Under the pieces are notes generated by a model. It searched no databases. It saw only the letters and a list, made by a program, of their open reading frames with translations, and was not told where the DNA came from. From assembly GCF_000003815.2 (NCBI RefSeq), contig NC_049979.1:25168058-25232057 (forward strand): a stretch of 64,000 nt of DNA. The letters run 5' to 3'. This DNA comes from Branchiostoma floridae (Eukaryota > Chordata > Leptocardii > Amphioxiformes > Branchiostomatidae). Position 1 is the stretch's first letter. Every line of letters starts with the position of its first letter. Of this stretch, positions 22,081 through 32,561 are shown in pieces. Both the position numbers and the translations under genes were made by a program.

Positions 22081-24841
22081 TGAGTGTGTGTGGATGGCTA
22101 CACACATAAGTTACATCATAATGGCACAATATCAATAATTGGCAAAACTACATTTGTATTTAGCCTTTAGGTACAGGTACAGGCACAGTGGGTAGTAACT
22201 TAGGGTTTAAAAACTTTAATAGACAAGTTTCGTAAAATCCACTTGCCCTATAGCCATACAGGACATTTGCATTGTCTCTAGCTTTAAACAACTTTTCACT
22301 GGCTAATCTAAAGTTAACTGACATAAATCTGTGCACTTTTACTTACAGCAAGGAAATCATAATTTTATTTTTCACAATTTCAGTTAAAAAAAGGACTTGT
22401 ACTTGAATGTAAAAGAGCATGTAATTGAATATTTTCCCATGGAGAAATCTCACTGGTTCGGTCAAGCCCGTACATGTACAGTAGGACATACACTTGTCCA
22501 ACAACTTTCTCTTTCCCTGGGCAATGGAGATAATTGTTCAACCCTGCTTGTACATGTAACTCTGTATTACTATTAGTTCGTATACCTGTATCTGAACATG
22601 TATTATGTATTATGTAGGTACATAGCCCTAATTCTAAGGCACTACATCTCTCACAATAACTTACTATATAGAGGTCTATTACACGTAATCTTTGCACTCT
22701 ACTTATAACGTGGTTGTTGTCAAGGCTGACACAAACATTCACAGTGGCTTGCCTTCTTGTCTCAGTCTCTACATATTTTCTTAAAAACAAAATGTACAAT
22801 AAAAAAAAGGAAGAAACAAACCAATGTACAAAGTTTACATGTGCAGGGACCAGGTTATAGTCCATATTTTACACTTTGAAAAAACTGAAGCTTTGCAAAA
22901 CTACTCATTTAACAAATATATTACAAAATGTCAGAAAACACTGTAATTTGAGAAGTCAGTAGTATAACTATAATCAAAAGTACAGATATTCAGTATATTT
23001 ATGATAAACTTGACAACTCAAGAAAAATGTAAAATGTTTCTTTTAAGGTTAACAGATTTTCACTGCAAAAACGTGTTCTCTAAAGACAAACCTTACCTCA
23101 AAAAAGCTCCCAATTTCTTGGCTTTCTAGCTGTCAATGTATGATAGATTATAAAAACAGTTTCCCATATACATGTATGCAAACATCCCTGTCAAGTTTGA
23201 GAGTTTTCTTGGTCACCAAGACAAGATAACTCTAGAATTGCAGGAAACTAGCTAATGGTATCATCAAAAGTATTACCAAAAGTTGTGGGAAGGTCGAGAA
23301 GTATTGACTATTAACATACAAAATCATACAAAATTTGTTACATTCCATTTAATGAATGCTATCTGAACTTCTATCTTCCTACTTTTGCAAACTCTCTCCT
23401 CAGCCAGTCAGAGTCCTGATAGAACCTGGGGTCTCCCAGCCGCAAAGCTGTCCTCTTATAGAAGTAGTAATACAGCACGGCACCTACTCTCTGGAACACG
23501 AACATGGCCTGGAAGCCTTCGTTCCAGATGTACCTGTTTGGGTCCTCCCACCGCAGGGACATGGCCCACACGTGGAGTCCCACACACAGGACGAAGTAGG
23601 TCAGGGTCACGATGATCGTGGTCTTGAACTTACGGATGAGAAGTCCGACGAGCCCCGCCTGGAAGATGAAGGTGTTGAAGAAGACGAGGAAGACGACGAT
23701 GACCGCAAAGACGAGACAGACGTCCTGGATGATGTACAGGACCAGCTGGATCACGTTGGCCATCCGCAGCAGGTCCGAGAAGGAGTTGACAAAGATGTCC
23801 ACGAAGAGCAGGAAGAACTGGAGGTACAGGATTGGACGATAGCTGCTCCGACGCATGGTGGTATGACAAGTATCTCACTTGGCAGGAATTACGGAGACAA
23901 ATTTCACTCCGAGATAGTCGCCGCAACAGGTCTCGTAGAACACTTGATCAACTCCAGTCGAGTTCAGTTGTTCATCTCCGTAATGCAACTCGGCGGTCTC
24001 TTGGAAAAATCTCAAAGTTTTGCCATCCAGCCTTTACTTGGATCCTTCCACAAAGCTCTAACAACCGTCTGGAAATTTTCTCAGCTCGAGAAGGCGGTGG
24101 CGGTGATGACTGTGTGATAAAAGTGTCTGAGATCAAAATATAGAAGTCCACAAGGTACAAGACCAATTCTGGAAATGACTACCCGCAGTCCCAAGCCTAA
24201 TTAGTTTGTGAATTTCTATTGCCCTCCAGGGGCTTCATAGGAAGTCACAGTCCCATAAGCCCCCTGGCCATTTTCAAAATTAGACCCAGTGCTTTCTTCT
24301 AACACATCACATCTTGAATACAGCTGTGGCATGGGAGTCTTGTTTGTCTTGGAAACCACTAATGTTTGCAATTTTCACACATGGAATGTTTCAGACAACG
24401 TACAAGGCGGCTGGTACATCTGATGGAGATACGTGTTTGAGGAAAAACAGGCCTAGTGGTCATGACCAGTACTAGTAAATTTTTATTCAACACTTGTTCA
24501 TAATACCAAATAGAACCCAATAGTACAACCACTTCACACTTGTGCTAACCTTGGCAACACACCACACGTGTATTCAAAAACAGAAGAAGACGGAAATTAA
24601 TTATCATATTAGACTACTACTATCAACACTTTAGCTACAATACTTCAAAAAATATCCCGAGCTGAATAAATATTTTGTGACCATGCAAAGTAAAAGGGGG
24701 AGGGGGGTGATCATGAAAAGACAAATGGCGGACAAAACATACACGTCGATTGTTGTAACGGTTTTTCAGACATTCTGTCGTCTTACCTGGTGGTCCCGTT
24801 AAGAGTACATGCCGAGCACCAGCAGAACCAGCAGTAGCCAT
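14957..24841 (-). CDS. NTPCR: Cancer-related nucleoside-triphosphatase, exon 5 split by a transposon
   Basis: A small THEP1-family P-loop NTPase that hydrolyses nucleoside triphosphates. Exons in transcription order: 24841-24787 ([18 protein letters not shown]), 20757-20595 (GIGKTT Walker [17 protein letters not shown]), 18628-18523 ([19 protein letters not shown]), 18183-18106 ([15 protein letters not shown], Walker B), 16594-16579 plus 15525-15419 ([26 protein letters not shown]) and 15022-14957 ([14 protein letters not shown], stop). Joined this way every phase fits and the product is 196 residues, against about 190 in vertebrates. Exon 5 is interrupted at its sixth codon by the transposon at 15535-16578 with a 9-bp duplication. 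The exon 4 donor is GC type (AG/GCAAGT). As assembled, this allele would read from exon 5 into transposon sequence and stop, unless the insert is spliced out. Confidence 0.93.
15535..16578. mobile_element. DNA transposon inside NTPCR exon 5 (9-bp duplication)
   Basis: A 1,044-bp element with inverted ends TAGTCTCCAAGCAGACCC… and …GGGTCTGCTTGGAGACTA. The arms match for about 50 bases. It is flanked by the perfect nonamer GAACCATCC at 15526-15534 and 16579-16587. Removing the element and one nonamer restores the NTPCR frame exactly. The interior carries a RecQ-like helicase start on the minus strand. A 9-bp duplication is seen in Mutator-like and some other superfamilies. I cannot assign it further, as no transposase is recognised. 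Confidence 0.9.
16153..16311 (-). pseudogene. RecQ-like helicase N-terminal fragment carried by the transposon
   Basis: From the ATG at 16311 the frame reads about 52 residues resembling the start of a RecQ DNA helicase: [19 protein letters not shown] corresponds to motif 0, and [13 protein letters not shown] is a Walker A region like the RecQ family's TGGGKSLCYQ. A stop follows soon after CYQ. Only the first segment of a helicase domain is present. It could be a captured host exon or part of an ancestral element's own helicase. The reading frame upstream of the ATG is open but not recognised. Confidence 0.6.
16604..17206 (+). mobile_element. Non-LTR retrotransposon 3' end (RT C terminus and TAAA tail)
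   Basis: Translates to the typical C terminus of a CR1/L2-like reverse transcriptase ([17 protein letters not shown], then [14 protein letters not shown]) and ends in a TAAATAAATAAATAAA tail at about 17188-17205. The 5' part is missing, as usual for truncated insertions. It sits in the NTPCR intron just upstream of the exon 5 acceptor. Confidence 0.7.
17206..17962. repeat. Minisatellite, about 22 units of 32-36 bp
   Basis: Units read TACTGAACATCACACACAGA followed by CACACCTGTCCGTGG. Variants alternate between a CACACAGACAC and a CATAGACAC form, which gives a two-unit higher-order period of about 68 bp. Some later units carry CAGAACCTC. The apparent cysteine-rich frames across it (…[19 protein letters not shown]) are a by-product of the repeat. 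Confidence 0.9.
18288..18437 (+). mobile_element. Short 5'-truncated retroposon with AGTAA-type tail
   Basis: A 150-bp insert ending in four copies of AAAGT, flanked by a 10-bp duplication AAAAAGCAAT (18278-18287 and 18438-18447). This is the signature of target-primed reverse transcription. It lies in the NTPCR intron between exons 3 and 4. Confidence 0.75.
19014..19123. mobile_element. 110-bp hairpin MITE
   Basis: 25-bp perfect inverted ends starting AGCCTGGTATCCAG, plus an inner GGATAGAAG pairing, make almost the whole element one hairpin. The 11-mer AAATGGGTTGT flanks it on both sides (19003-19013 and 19124-19134). Confidence 0.85.
19248..20456. mobile_element. 1.2-kb inverted-repeat element rich in GCCGCAAG motifs
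   Basis: Ends are about 39-bp inverted repeats (GGCCCCCTCTCACTTGACG… and …CGTCAAGTGAGAGGGGACC). Flanks are TTAA on the left and TTTA on the right, so a TTAA-type duplication is possible but imperfect. Just inside the left end are tandem 21-bp units with GCCGCAAG and then CCCCAACAGTGCC units. No transposase seen. Confidence 0.7.
21365..21697. mobile_element. Second copy of the CAGGTRAAAT-rich MITE
   Basis: Opposite-strand relative of the element at 2838-3179, sharing the segments CAGGTAAAATTGGAGCTGTG and CACTGGTCCATGTACTG. The ends (GGGGCTCG and GATCCCTGG) are more degenerate than in the first copy. Confidence 0.5.
22041..22083. repeat. TG/GT microsatellite
   Basis: About 40 bases of uninterrupted TG followed by TATGTGTGTGAG-type variants. 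Confidence 0.9.
23371..23856 (-). CDS. TMEM138: Transmembrane protein 138, intronless, nested in NTPCR intron 1
   Basis: A 161-residue single-exon frame (vertebrate TMEM138 is 162). Conserved stretches are [81 protein letters not shown] and [18 protein letters not shown]. Four hydrophobic segments fit the known multi-pass membrane topology. In vertebrates it acts in cilium formation. The start at 23856 has a strong context (ACCACCATGC). The vertebrate gene has introns and this copy has none, so it may be a fixed retrocopy or may have lost its introns. The long antisense frame over it is a shadow. Confidence 0.95.
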   Translation of the reverse strand: MRRSSYRPILYLQFFLLFVDIFVNSFSDLLRMANVIQLVLYIIQDVCLVFAVIVVFLVFFNTFIFQAGLVGLLIRKFKTTIIVTLTYFVLCVGLHVWAMSLRWEDPNRYIWNEGFQAMFVFQRVGAVLYYYFYKRTALRLGDPRFYQDSDWLRREFAKVGR

Positions 24842-25271
24842 TCTTGTCTCTTGTTCAGGGCTTTGGGAGATCTAACATCTCCTTTTTTCTTGCCGCTGTA
24901 ACCGTCTGGGTTTGTCTCAGAGGGGGGCTTGTGAAAAGAATGTAGGTGACCTTTCACCCTTGAACCGCAGGGGTCGTCTATACCAGATACATCGATTCTG
25001 TTGCATTTACGCGGAAGATGTAAATTTTGAAGTCGTTGTTTGTCTATTGAGCAACATATATCACCGACTTTGTGTGCTCTGGGGCACGTGTAATGATGTT
25101 AAAGAATTGTTGGGAGAATTCCTTATCTTAGACCGTCTTCTTTTCGAGATACTGAAGTATTGAGCTGAGAAAGGGAAGAAAGGAAGGAAGGTGTGGGAGG
25201 GGGGCGGCGACCTCGAAGTGTTTTCACCTGTGTTTGCCTGGATATATAAAGCAGCTTGAGACTCCATTAAG
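24842..25271. promoter_or_regulatory. Divergent promoter region of NTPCR and LRRC57
   Basis: The start codons of NTPCR (minus, 24841) and LRRC57 (plus, 25272) face away from each other across 430 bp, so both promoters must lie here or overlap. A TATATAAA at 25243-25250 is 22 bases before the LRRC57 ATG. If it is functional, the 5' UTR would be nearly absent. No other element is claimed. Confidence 0.6.
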
Positions 25272-28200
25272 ATGGGGAACGCCGTGAACAAGCACATCCA
25301 GACTGCCGAGAAGACTGGGGTCTGTGGACTAGTCGGCATGAGACTTGATGAGGTATATTTCTCAATATATAGTATAGGACGATTTTGTGCTTCCCAATCG
25401 CATAATTTGATCGAATTGATAACGTTATTATTTTTTGGTCACGAAAAGAAGACGGCGTCTGTTTGTTCATAAATAACTTGTTGATAGCTTTTAGAAAGTA
25501 TGACAGCAGACGGTGTATGTAAATTTCTCATGTAACGTTATCGTTAAATGGATTATCTAGTACCTAGACATCATCAAGGTATAAAATGTCACACATTTGA
25601 CTCTGATTCTGAATGGAGGACGTATTTGCTCGATAGCCTTGACGCGTATGCTAGTAGGCAAATCATGCAATTTTAGAGCATTAAAATTGAAAATATTCTG
25701 GATAAGATAATCAGTATATTGACATTTACTTCATCGTAGTCAGTAGCACATTTGTATCATTATGATTATTTCGTACTTTGAACATTTAAAAAGAACACAC
25801 AAACATGCCGGTAATGTCAGATTGACAATATCTATGTCNNNNNNNNNNNNNNNNNNNNNNNNNNNNNNNNNNNNNNNNNNNNNNNNNNNNNNNNNNNNNN
25901 NNNNNNNNNNNNNNNNNNNNNNNNNNNNNNNNNNNNNNCACCGACTAGGTGAGAGGAAGGCTAATGTTTTTGATAGAGTTTTTGTTTTGTGTGAGTGAAA
26001 AACATTCAGTCAGAACTTGAAAGGCATACTGTACTCCAAGGAGAGTCTTATTTTCTAAAAGACCACATCTTCATGAACTCAAAATTAACTACCCATAGTA
26101 AGTTTACAAAAATATCCACAGATGAACAAATAGATGAATCATTCATTATCCAGTAACTGAGTATCACCTTCATGCAGACTCATGGAGTGTGATGCATGAT
26201 GGGAATAATAGTACCTATGGGATAATCGCTGAGGTCCCAGGTAAATTTTTGGGTCAAATAAATAGAAGAATTTAGTTGCTAAGAATGGAAATTGCTGAAC
26301 AACTATTCACACACACTACAAACATTATTTTTAAGATCAGACCTAGATTTCATCCATTAATAAGAGCGCCCCATTTTAAGAAGGCATTTTTTCAATGGGT
26401 TTCAATGGGATGATTGAGAAAGACCAAACCAAAGCCCAATGTTGACCAAAAGCAAATGGGAAGTAATCCTGCATTGCAAAAATAATTTTCAAGCTCAACT
26501 AAGTATTTCTAAGAGCGCCACAGTTGACGTTTGTCCAATGGTTGTTCGAAATATGTTACACCTATATGTGTCCAAATTCAATGTCATTATCAAGTGGTCA
26601 ATATGATTACGTTATGGAATACACTAAAATATTACTACCGAAATTGGAACACTCTCCGCAGTATGTCGTATGCCTTTAAGAATCTATATGACTGTGACTG
26701 TGAATGGGCTGTTGTAAAATGGTTGTGAGTGGAGTGTTGCATGGCCATCACTTGAAGTATTAACTTAAGTTACCAGAAGTTGGTTCTTTAATACATGTCT
26801 TATTTACAAAAATGTATATATAGTTCTTTGTGACATATAGTGTTATTTATACCTAGGAGGCTTTCCTTGTTTGGACTCTGGAAGAAAACTAAGTTTGGGA
26901 CCCCCTGCAGCTTTCTGCAGGCGTGTTATTTATTGTTTATGACTTCAAAAACAGGCTAACGTAGGACAGCATGAATGAACTTTATTCTTGTTTGCCACCA
27001 GAAACTCTTCCAGAAGAGTTCTTCCACCTGAAAAAGTTGGAGACGCTTTCGCTAGAAAACAACAGAATCCAGAGACTTCCGACATCAGTGGAGAAACTGA
27101 TCAACCTGAAATCACTATCCCTGGCAGGGAACAAAGTGGACAGCTTTCCGCTCGCACTGTGTAAGCTCAGACACCTGGATGCACTGGACCTCTCCCGAAA
27201 TTCCCTGACTGAAATTCCTGATGGGGTCGGTGACCTACAGGTCATTGAACTCAATCTCAACCAAAACCAGGTACTAGTACTAGTATGCACCTTTCTCACG
27301 CGGCGACCATGATAGAGCAATGACGAGGTGAATGAGGCATACAAACAAAACTTATTTCTAAATTAGCTCGCATTTATTTCTCCCCAAAACCACACAATGT
27401 TTCACAATATAAGATCAAATAATAAATATTGTAACTAGGGTTATGCACCAAAAGGTGTAGCAATTTAGAGCAGCGTAGACTGACCCCATATTCCTTTAAG
27501 AGATGCAAAATAAAAACATAATAATGCAAATATTTGACGGACATGTAGCCATTCTTTTATTGGTCGCTTTCCTAATTGCCAGGCTATCATTGGTTGAACT
27601 GATAATTATGATCGACAGTCTTTTGTTTGCCTCATTGAACTGGTTTTAGATCTATCATGGCCCCCGCGTGAGAAAGGTGTATATCCTAAGTTGTGATTGT
27701 CAGTTTAGTCTCATATAAACATTTCAGTTCCTTTGCATATGAAGGTAGCTAGTACTTCACTATGAACATATACTCTTTTAGCAGAACTTTAGTAATTAGT
27801 AATAAGCAGTAATTATACTATTTCTTTGCACACAAGACATAAAAAGGTGAACTTCGTTGACGATCTGTCATATACTTAGTTGCTGAATGCTCAGTGGTCA
27901 CTGTCCAGTTGTAACCTTTTGAGTGCAAAGGGGGCATAAGTCTTGTTATCCCTTTATTTGTTTACTCACAATGTGTTGTACAATGTGCCCATCTGAGCTT
28001 AAGATTTGAACCAGTGGTTAGCGGCCCTGCCTCTGGAACTAGAAGCCGTGAGTTTGGTTCCAGCTCTGTCGCTCACCCGACATGCACGCTACCAGAAAGG
28101 GTTGCAGTCCTTAGGACAGGACGTTAAGCCGTGGTCCACTGTTCATTGTGCTTGTTGAAAAGAGCTAGGGGAATTTCCCCGGTACAACGAACCTGTAAAT

Positions 28201-30531
28201 ACTGTACATAGCGTCTGTCCTCTCTGTCACGACCAGTGGAAGACTAGCTCTTCAGTGAGCAAAAACTGGATCGAGATCACTTTCCTTTCCTTTTTTTTTA
28301 CCAGTGTGGTTTGTAAATACAGCACTTAACTAATGGTACGAACACCCAATGGCCAGTAAAAATCATTTATCAAATCTTTGTGGGGGATGATGAACAAAAG
28401 ATCTCATTGTGTACTTATCTCTCGCACTCACTCACTATCCATTGTCACACTACACACATGTGAATTGTTTCCTTACTCCAAAAAGCAGCTACTCAAGCAA
28501 CTGGACATGATTTTGGAAATGGTCAGATGTGTCAGGTTGCATCTACTACCTTTCATCAGTGACACTGGGGAAGTCCTGGGTCATTTTGTTTCAGGTTATT
28601 ACAAACACCTTTGATAAGATCAGTTACTGTAAATGCATTTAAGTTCGCGGGGATTTGATTTTGCGATAGCGGGACTTTTCGCGGTGGTTTTAATTTTGCA
28701 GTAACACCATAGACTGCAGTCTAATACCATAATAGGAAAATGTTTGCGGTGGTTTTAAGTTCACGGTGGTTTAATCCACATTAATCCACCACAAACATTT
28801 CTGCATTTAGAGTAATACCATTGCGAACCATGTGTTACTCAGCACCAAGAGGCCACGTCTAGCGAAATGATAGACGTTAAACGAGGACAACAACAACAAC
28901 AATTGCTTACTTTCACTTGCTGCTGCTAAATAGGGCTGGGGGGAGGGGGGAGGTCATTATGTAATCATGTTGCATGTCATGACAGGGATAGAGGAAGTGT
29001 TTAGAGGTGGTAATCCATTGATAATTGTTGTTTCTAAATGGACAAACAGAAAAGCAGACAGTAAAATACATAAAGGAATAACACAAGTGTTTGTGTTTGA
29101 ACCTTTTTCTCAGCTTAAAACTAGTCTTTCTACATTGTTATTCCCTTCACAAAGAAATGCTATTTTCCAGAGGGTGTAAATGTAATAACCACATATAGCC
29201 TTATATAGCTGTTCTAAAGAGTTTGACCCCACTGAGCGTTTACCTATACAAAATGTAGTTTGACCATAGGGTTTGTGACTATGTATGATAGTATGAAGCT
29301 GAAAATTGTCCAGTAGATATGAACTTACGGTCATGTACATATGATGACCATGATATTCGCAGGAGTAAAAGCAGAAAAATGTTTCTTCCTGCTTGTAGAT
29401 CAATAATCTGACAGATGCGTTGGCCACCTGTCCACGGCTGAAGGTACTGCGAGTGGAGGAGAACTGCCTGCAGCTGTCCACCATCTCTCCAAAGATCCTG
29501 GGGGACTCCAAGGTGTCTGTCCTGGCCTTAGAGGGAAACCTGTTTGAAGTTAAGGACCTGAGAGAGTTGGAGGGTTATGAGAAGGTAAGGACAGTTGATG
29601 TTACCTCGCACACCTAGCAGTATACACAGTGTACAACAGGAGGATACAAATTCAGTCACATTTGGGTCAACATTCTTTCAACAGCGCCATCTTGTGACAA
29701 GAAGTAGCTGACAGTTAGCCTGATTAAATTGCACTTAGAGTCACTTGTCCAACTTTGGCCTCTAGCTAGTAAGGGGCCCGTTATCACTGTTGACAGCAGT
29801 GTTGCACAGACTAGAAGGCACTGAGTTGTTGCTGAATTTTTGTAGAAGATTGGAATCTTGGAATGAACGGACCTGTTCAATCTATGCCATACATTTGTCT
29901 ATGGTCCCTAATAGCCCCTAATATTTGATTAGATTGAATGAATTTATGGTGATATTTCTTAGAATGGGAGTAATGCATCTTATTTGAATATATATGTAGC
30001 CCGTCCCGGTATCCCTTGTGAAGTTGTGAATTACAAATGTAATTAATATTCATAAGGTTCCAGCGCACCGCAGTATTTTCCGTGCGGGCAGCGATATTTG
30101 ATTGATCACTGTAAAATTGAGAAAGTTTCCAGATAAAAGTTTTCAGATGGTACAAAAATAACCATATTATAGTCCAATTTCATTTTGTACTTTGTATTTA
30201 TCTCTTATTCATTGTGCATTTTGTATATGAAAGTATATTTTGTTTCCAATTATTATTGTATAGACCATTTTGTATCAATTACTTGTGTATTTTGTTTGTT
30301 TTGGGGAGACAACTTGTAGAGGGGACCTCTCACCTGTTTTGTCTCGCCCTCCATTTGATATGGAAAGTTCAATAAACAAAGAAACAAAAAAGTAGAGTAA
30401 CTTTTTACAGTTAACTGTTTTTTTATGTTAGTAAGATGTGTTTGTTTAAGTCCCTGTGATTGACAGCCTTTTTAAACGTCTGTTTACAGTACATGGACCG
30501 GTTCACGGCGACAAGGAAGAAATTTGACTGA
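25272..30531 (+). CDS. LRRC57: Leucine-rich repeat-containing protein 57, one exon lost in gap
   Basis: Coding exons are 25272-25352 (MGNAVNKHIQTAEKTGV), then a missing exon, 27002-27270 (four LRR units, for example LETLSLENNRIQRLP and LDALDLSRNSLTEIP, then VIELNLNQNQ), 29399-29584 (CPRLKVLRVEENCLQ, ALEGNLFEVKDLRELEGYEK) and 30490-30531 (YMDRFTATRKKFD, stop). The Gly2 of MGN is a likely N-myristoylation site, and vertebrate LRRC57 is membrane-associated. The first exon ends in phase 0 while the next visible exon starts two bases into the frame. The lost exon must therefore supply the first LRRs (about 47 residues), and it most likely sits in the N run at 25839-25938. No function beyond LRR-mediated binding can be stated. 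Confidence 0.93.
25839..25938. other. Assembly gap (100 N) in LRRC57 intron/exon
   Basis: Placeholder run of N. The LRRC57 exon for the first leucine-rich repeats is absent from the visible bases between 25353 and 27001 and probably lies here. Confidence 0.9.
27288..27679. mobile_element. MITE with CACCTTTCTCACGCGG ends
   Basis: A 392-bp element. The left end CACCTTTCTCACGCGG followed by CCATGATAGA is mirrored at the right end as TCTATCATGG and CCGCGTGAGAAAGGTG. It begins 17 bp after the LRRC57 donor at 27270. Flanks (TATG and TATA) give no clear duplication. Confidence 0.7.
28008..28275 (+). repeat. SINE-like repeat in LRRC57 intron
   Basis: Begins with tRNA-like text (AGTGGTTAGCGG, later GAGTTTGGTTCC resembling A and B boxes) and continues for about 190 bases of body. 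Box matches are degenerate, so the class is tentative. Confidence 0.45.
28623..28814. repeat. Short inverted-repeat element (TTACTGTAAATGCA ends)
   Basis: The left end TTACTGTAAATGCA and right end TGCATTTAGAGTAA are near-inverted copies. The interior has repeated TTCGCGGTGGTTTTAA motifs. It looks like a MITE. Target duplication unclear. Confidence 0.5.
30290..30395 (+). repeat. Retrotransposon 3' tail-like segment
   Basis: TTTTGTCTCGCCCTCC…AATAAACAAAGAAACAAA resembles the 3' end of a non-LTR element with a short A-rich repeat tail. It lies in the last LRRC57 intron. Confidence 0.4.
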
Positions 30532-31953
30532 GGACAGACTTATCTAGAAAATGTGCGGAATGTAGCTGTTGATCAAACAGAGCAAGCACAGGGGAAATAG
30601 TTCATCTCATATATCTTAGAATGATGGGAAGTTGTACAGGTTGATATGAAAATGAGTAATTTTATGATGATAAAATTACATTTAATGAGTAAGTTATGTT
30701 TCGATGCCAAATTATATCCCAGGAATGTATATGATTTTCAGTTACCAGCCGTACAATATGTATATCTTATCACGCCCACCCAATAACAATAATAACATAA
30801 TATACTGGCAGAGAAAGTTTCCTGTCACTGTACAATGAAAGTACTGATTAATTGGAGACTTAGAAAAGGAGAACGTATCAGCATCACATCACTTTTATCA
30901 GCTTGTAATAGGTTATTGACTTTGTTTTAGTATGTCACTGACAGTCAAAACCAGTGTTGCAGGCCAGTATGTATATGTACATGCTTACCAGGTATTCTAA
31001 AATAGTACTGCATTCAAACTTTTTCTAGTTAGACTTAATACAATCATTAAACTAAGTGTTTTGTTCTTTTACATATCTAGGTGTGCAATCATTTTTTTCT
31101 TTGTTTTTTTTTTATTGATTTGATACTAGACTACAAAATGCAAACATCACTTCAGATATAAATTCTGCCAGCTGTGGCCAGAAGTACTAGTGTATCATGG
31201 ATGAAAACTGTCAAACATATTTGTCTAACATAGATGTTGAAAGTACTGTATCATTAAAAATGTTAACAATATCTTTTTAATGATGATTCTGTATTTTGGG
31301 GTTTGTTAGCAAGTTCTTCTTTACATTTCAAGTTCTTCTTCACAGAGGTGTGGTAGCAAGTTCTTCTTTGCATTTATAGTTAACGTTAGTTCACCTTTAT
31401 CCGTAGGATAACCTATATCTGTTGTATAAAAATAGGGTATTTGGGGATCATTAAGTCGATGGAAGGTAGTTTTACATTGCAATATTTTGAAAATGTTGAC
31501 ATTTGAAACCCACTTTGACCTACATACATACATACATACATATTCATGTTGACCTGAAATCTCTAAATACCCATTTTTTTAAACAATGAATCTAGGTCAC
31601 CCCACGGATTAAGGTGCACTAGTGTTATAAATTGTAGCTGTTCTGATGTATTTGCAAAATTTTGTATTTTTGCAATGATGCACCACTATATTATACCAGG
31701 TTAAAAACAATATACTATATCACATCTACAAAAGTGTTGTGAAAATTCAACAAAAATATATCTTTCAAAACATATATGAATAATTTGACTGCTTTTAAAA
31801 CGATAAGTCCTATTTTGAAAGATTTGGATGTAATTTGACTGCTTTTAAAAAGATACATGATGAATCAACTTTCAAAATATCGCTTGGCATGTGCGTCGAC
31901 GCAATGCTCGCTCTTCTCTGAATCTTTTTCCTTCTGTTTCCTTCTGATTTTTC
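30532..31953. other. LRRC57 3' flank
   Basis: AT-rich sequence containing the LRRC57 3' UTR. A short tandem CATACATACATA run lies at about 31520. No gene or clear mobile element is seen. Confidence 0.5.
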
Positions 31954-32527
31954 TCACGTATCGTCAGCAGTGGTGACTCTGAGAGCCGTGTTAGAGTTCA
32001 TTCTTGCCCTCTGGAAAATCCGGTTATGTTTTTGAACGGAAGATTCGTCCACGTTTAAGATGGATGCAAGAAGTTGTGGGTCCATGGTTTTTCGTCGGAC
32101 TAGTCTGGGTTTAACCAAGTCTTCAGCTTCTTCCTTGGAATCTTGCTGCTTCCGCGGCATCTTTATCAACGGCAATTTCTTTGAATTTACGAGTTGCTTA
32201 AACTATTGTCAAATGTGATGGTCCAGGCATAGAGCCTCGCTCTAGGACGCCACCGTGCGATTCTTGGAACACGTCCCCTGGCAAGGTCGACGACGGTCCT
32301 TTGGATAGGAATGCATTCTTCTCGTTTTTGCCCAGTTTCTGTAATGGCATCATATACTCGCTGTGTGTGGACTTTCCTGACAAGTGTTTGTCGTTATCCG
32401 AGGAGAGCATCGTTTTAGTTCGCAGATTCTTTTGTCGCGAGTTTTCCTGGTTTAACTCCAGAATGCGCTTGTTGATGTTTTCCAGACGAGACAACAGTCG
32501 GATCTGTTCGACTCTGAAACGTTTCAA
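31954..32527 (-). CDS. Unrecognised coding candidate with basic and coiled-coil segments
   Basis: Two consecutive minus-strand frames. The first (32527-32198) begins MKRFRVEQIRLLSRLENIN and has a heptad-like stretch ending near NSRQKNLRTK. It may extend upstream through an acceptor near 32550, because the frame stays open (VFVWLKRF). The second (32175-31954) begins MPLIKMPRKQQ, contains RRKTMDPQLLASILNVDESS and ends in a stop. They are in different frames separated by 22 bases, so an unseen intron or two separate products are both possible. I do not recognise either. A shugoshin-like N terminus was considered but is not supported strongly enough to name. Confidence 0.35.
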
Positions 32528-32561
32528 CCAGACAAAGACTACAGATGACGTTAGCTGACAT

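Larger units (their letters stand above)
20758..23370. other. NTPCR intron 1, proximal part
   Basis: Contains the inverted CAGGT-rich repeat at 21365-21697 and a GT microsatellite at about 22041-22083. The rest is AT-rich sequence with no gene that I can recognise. Confidence 0.55.

Noticed and set aside
23356-24117. 253-residue plus-strand frame opposite TMEM138
   Set aside because: It is the antisense shadow of a clearly conserved protein. The acidic composition follows from the complementary codons.
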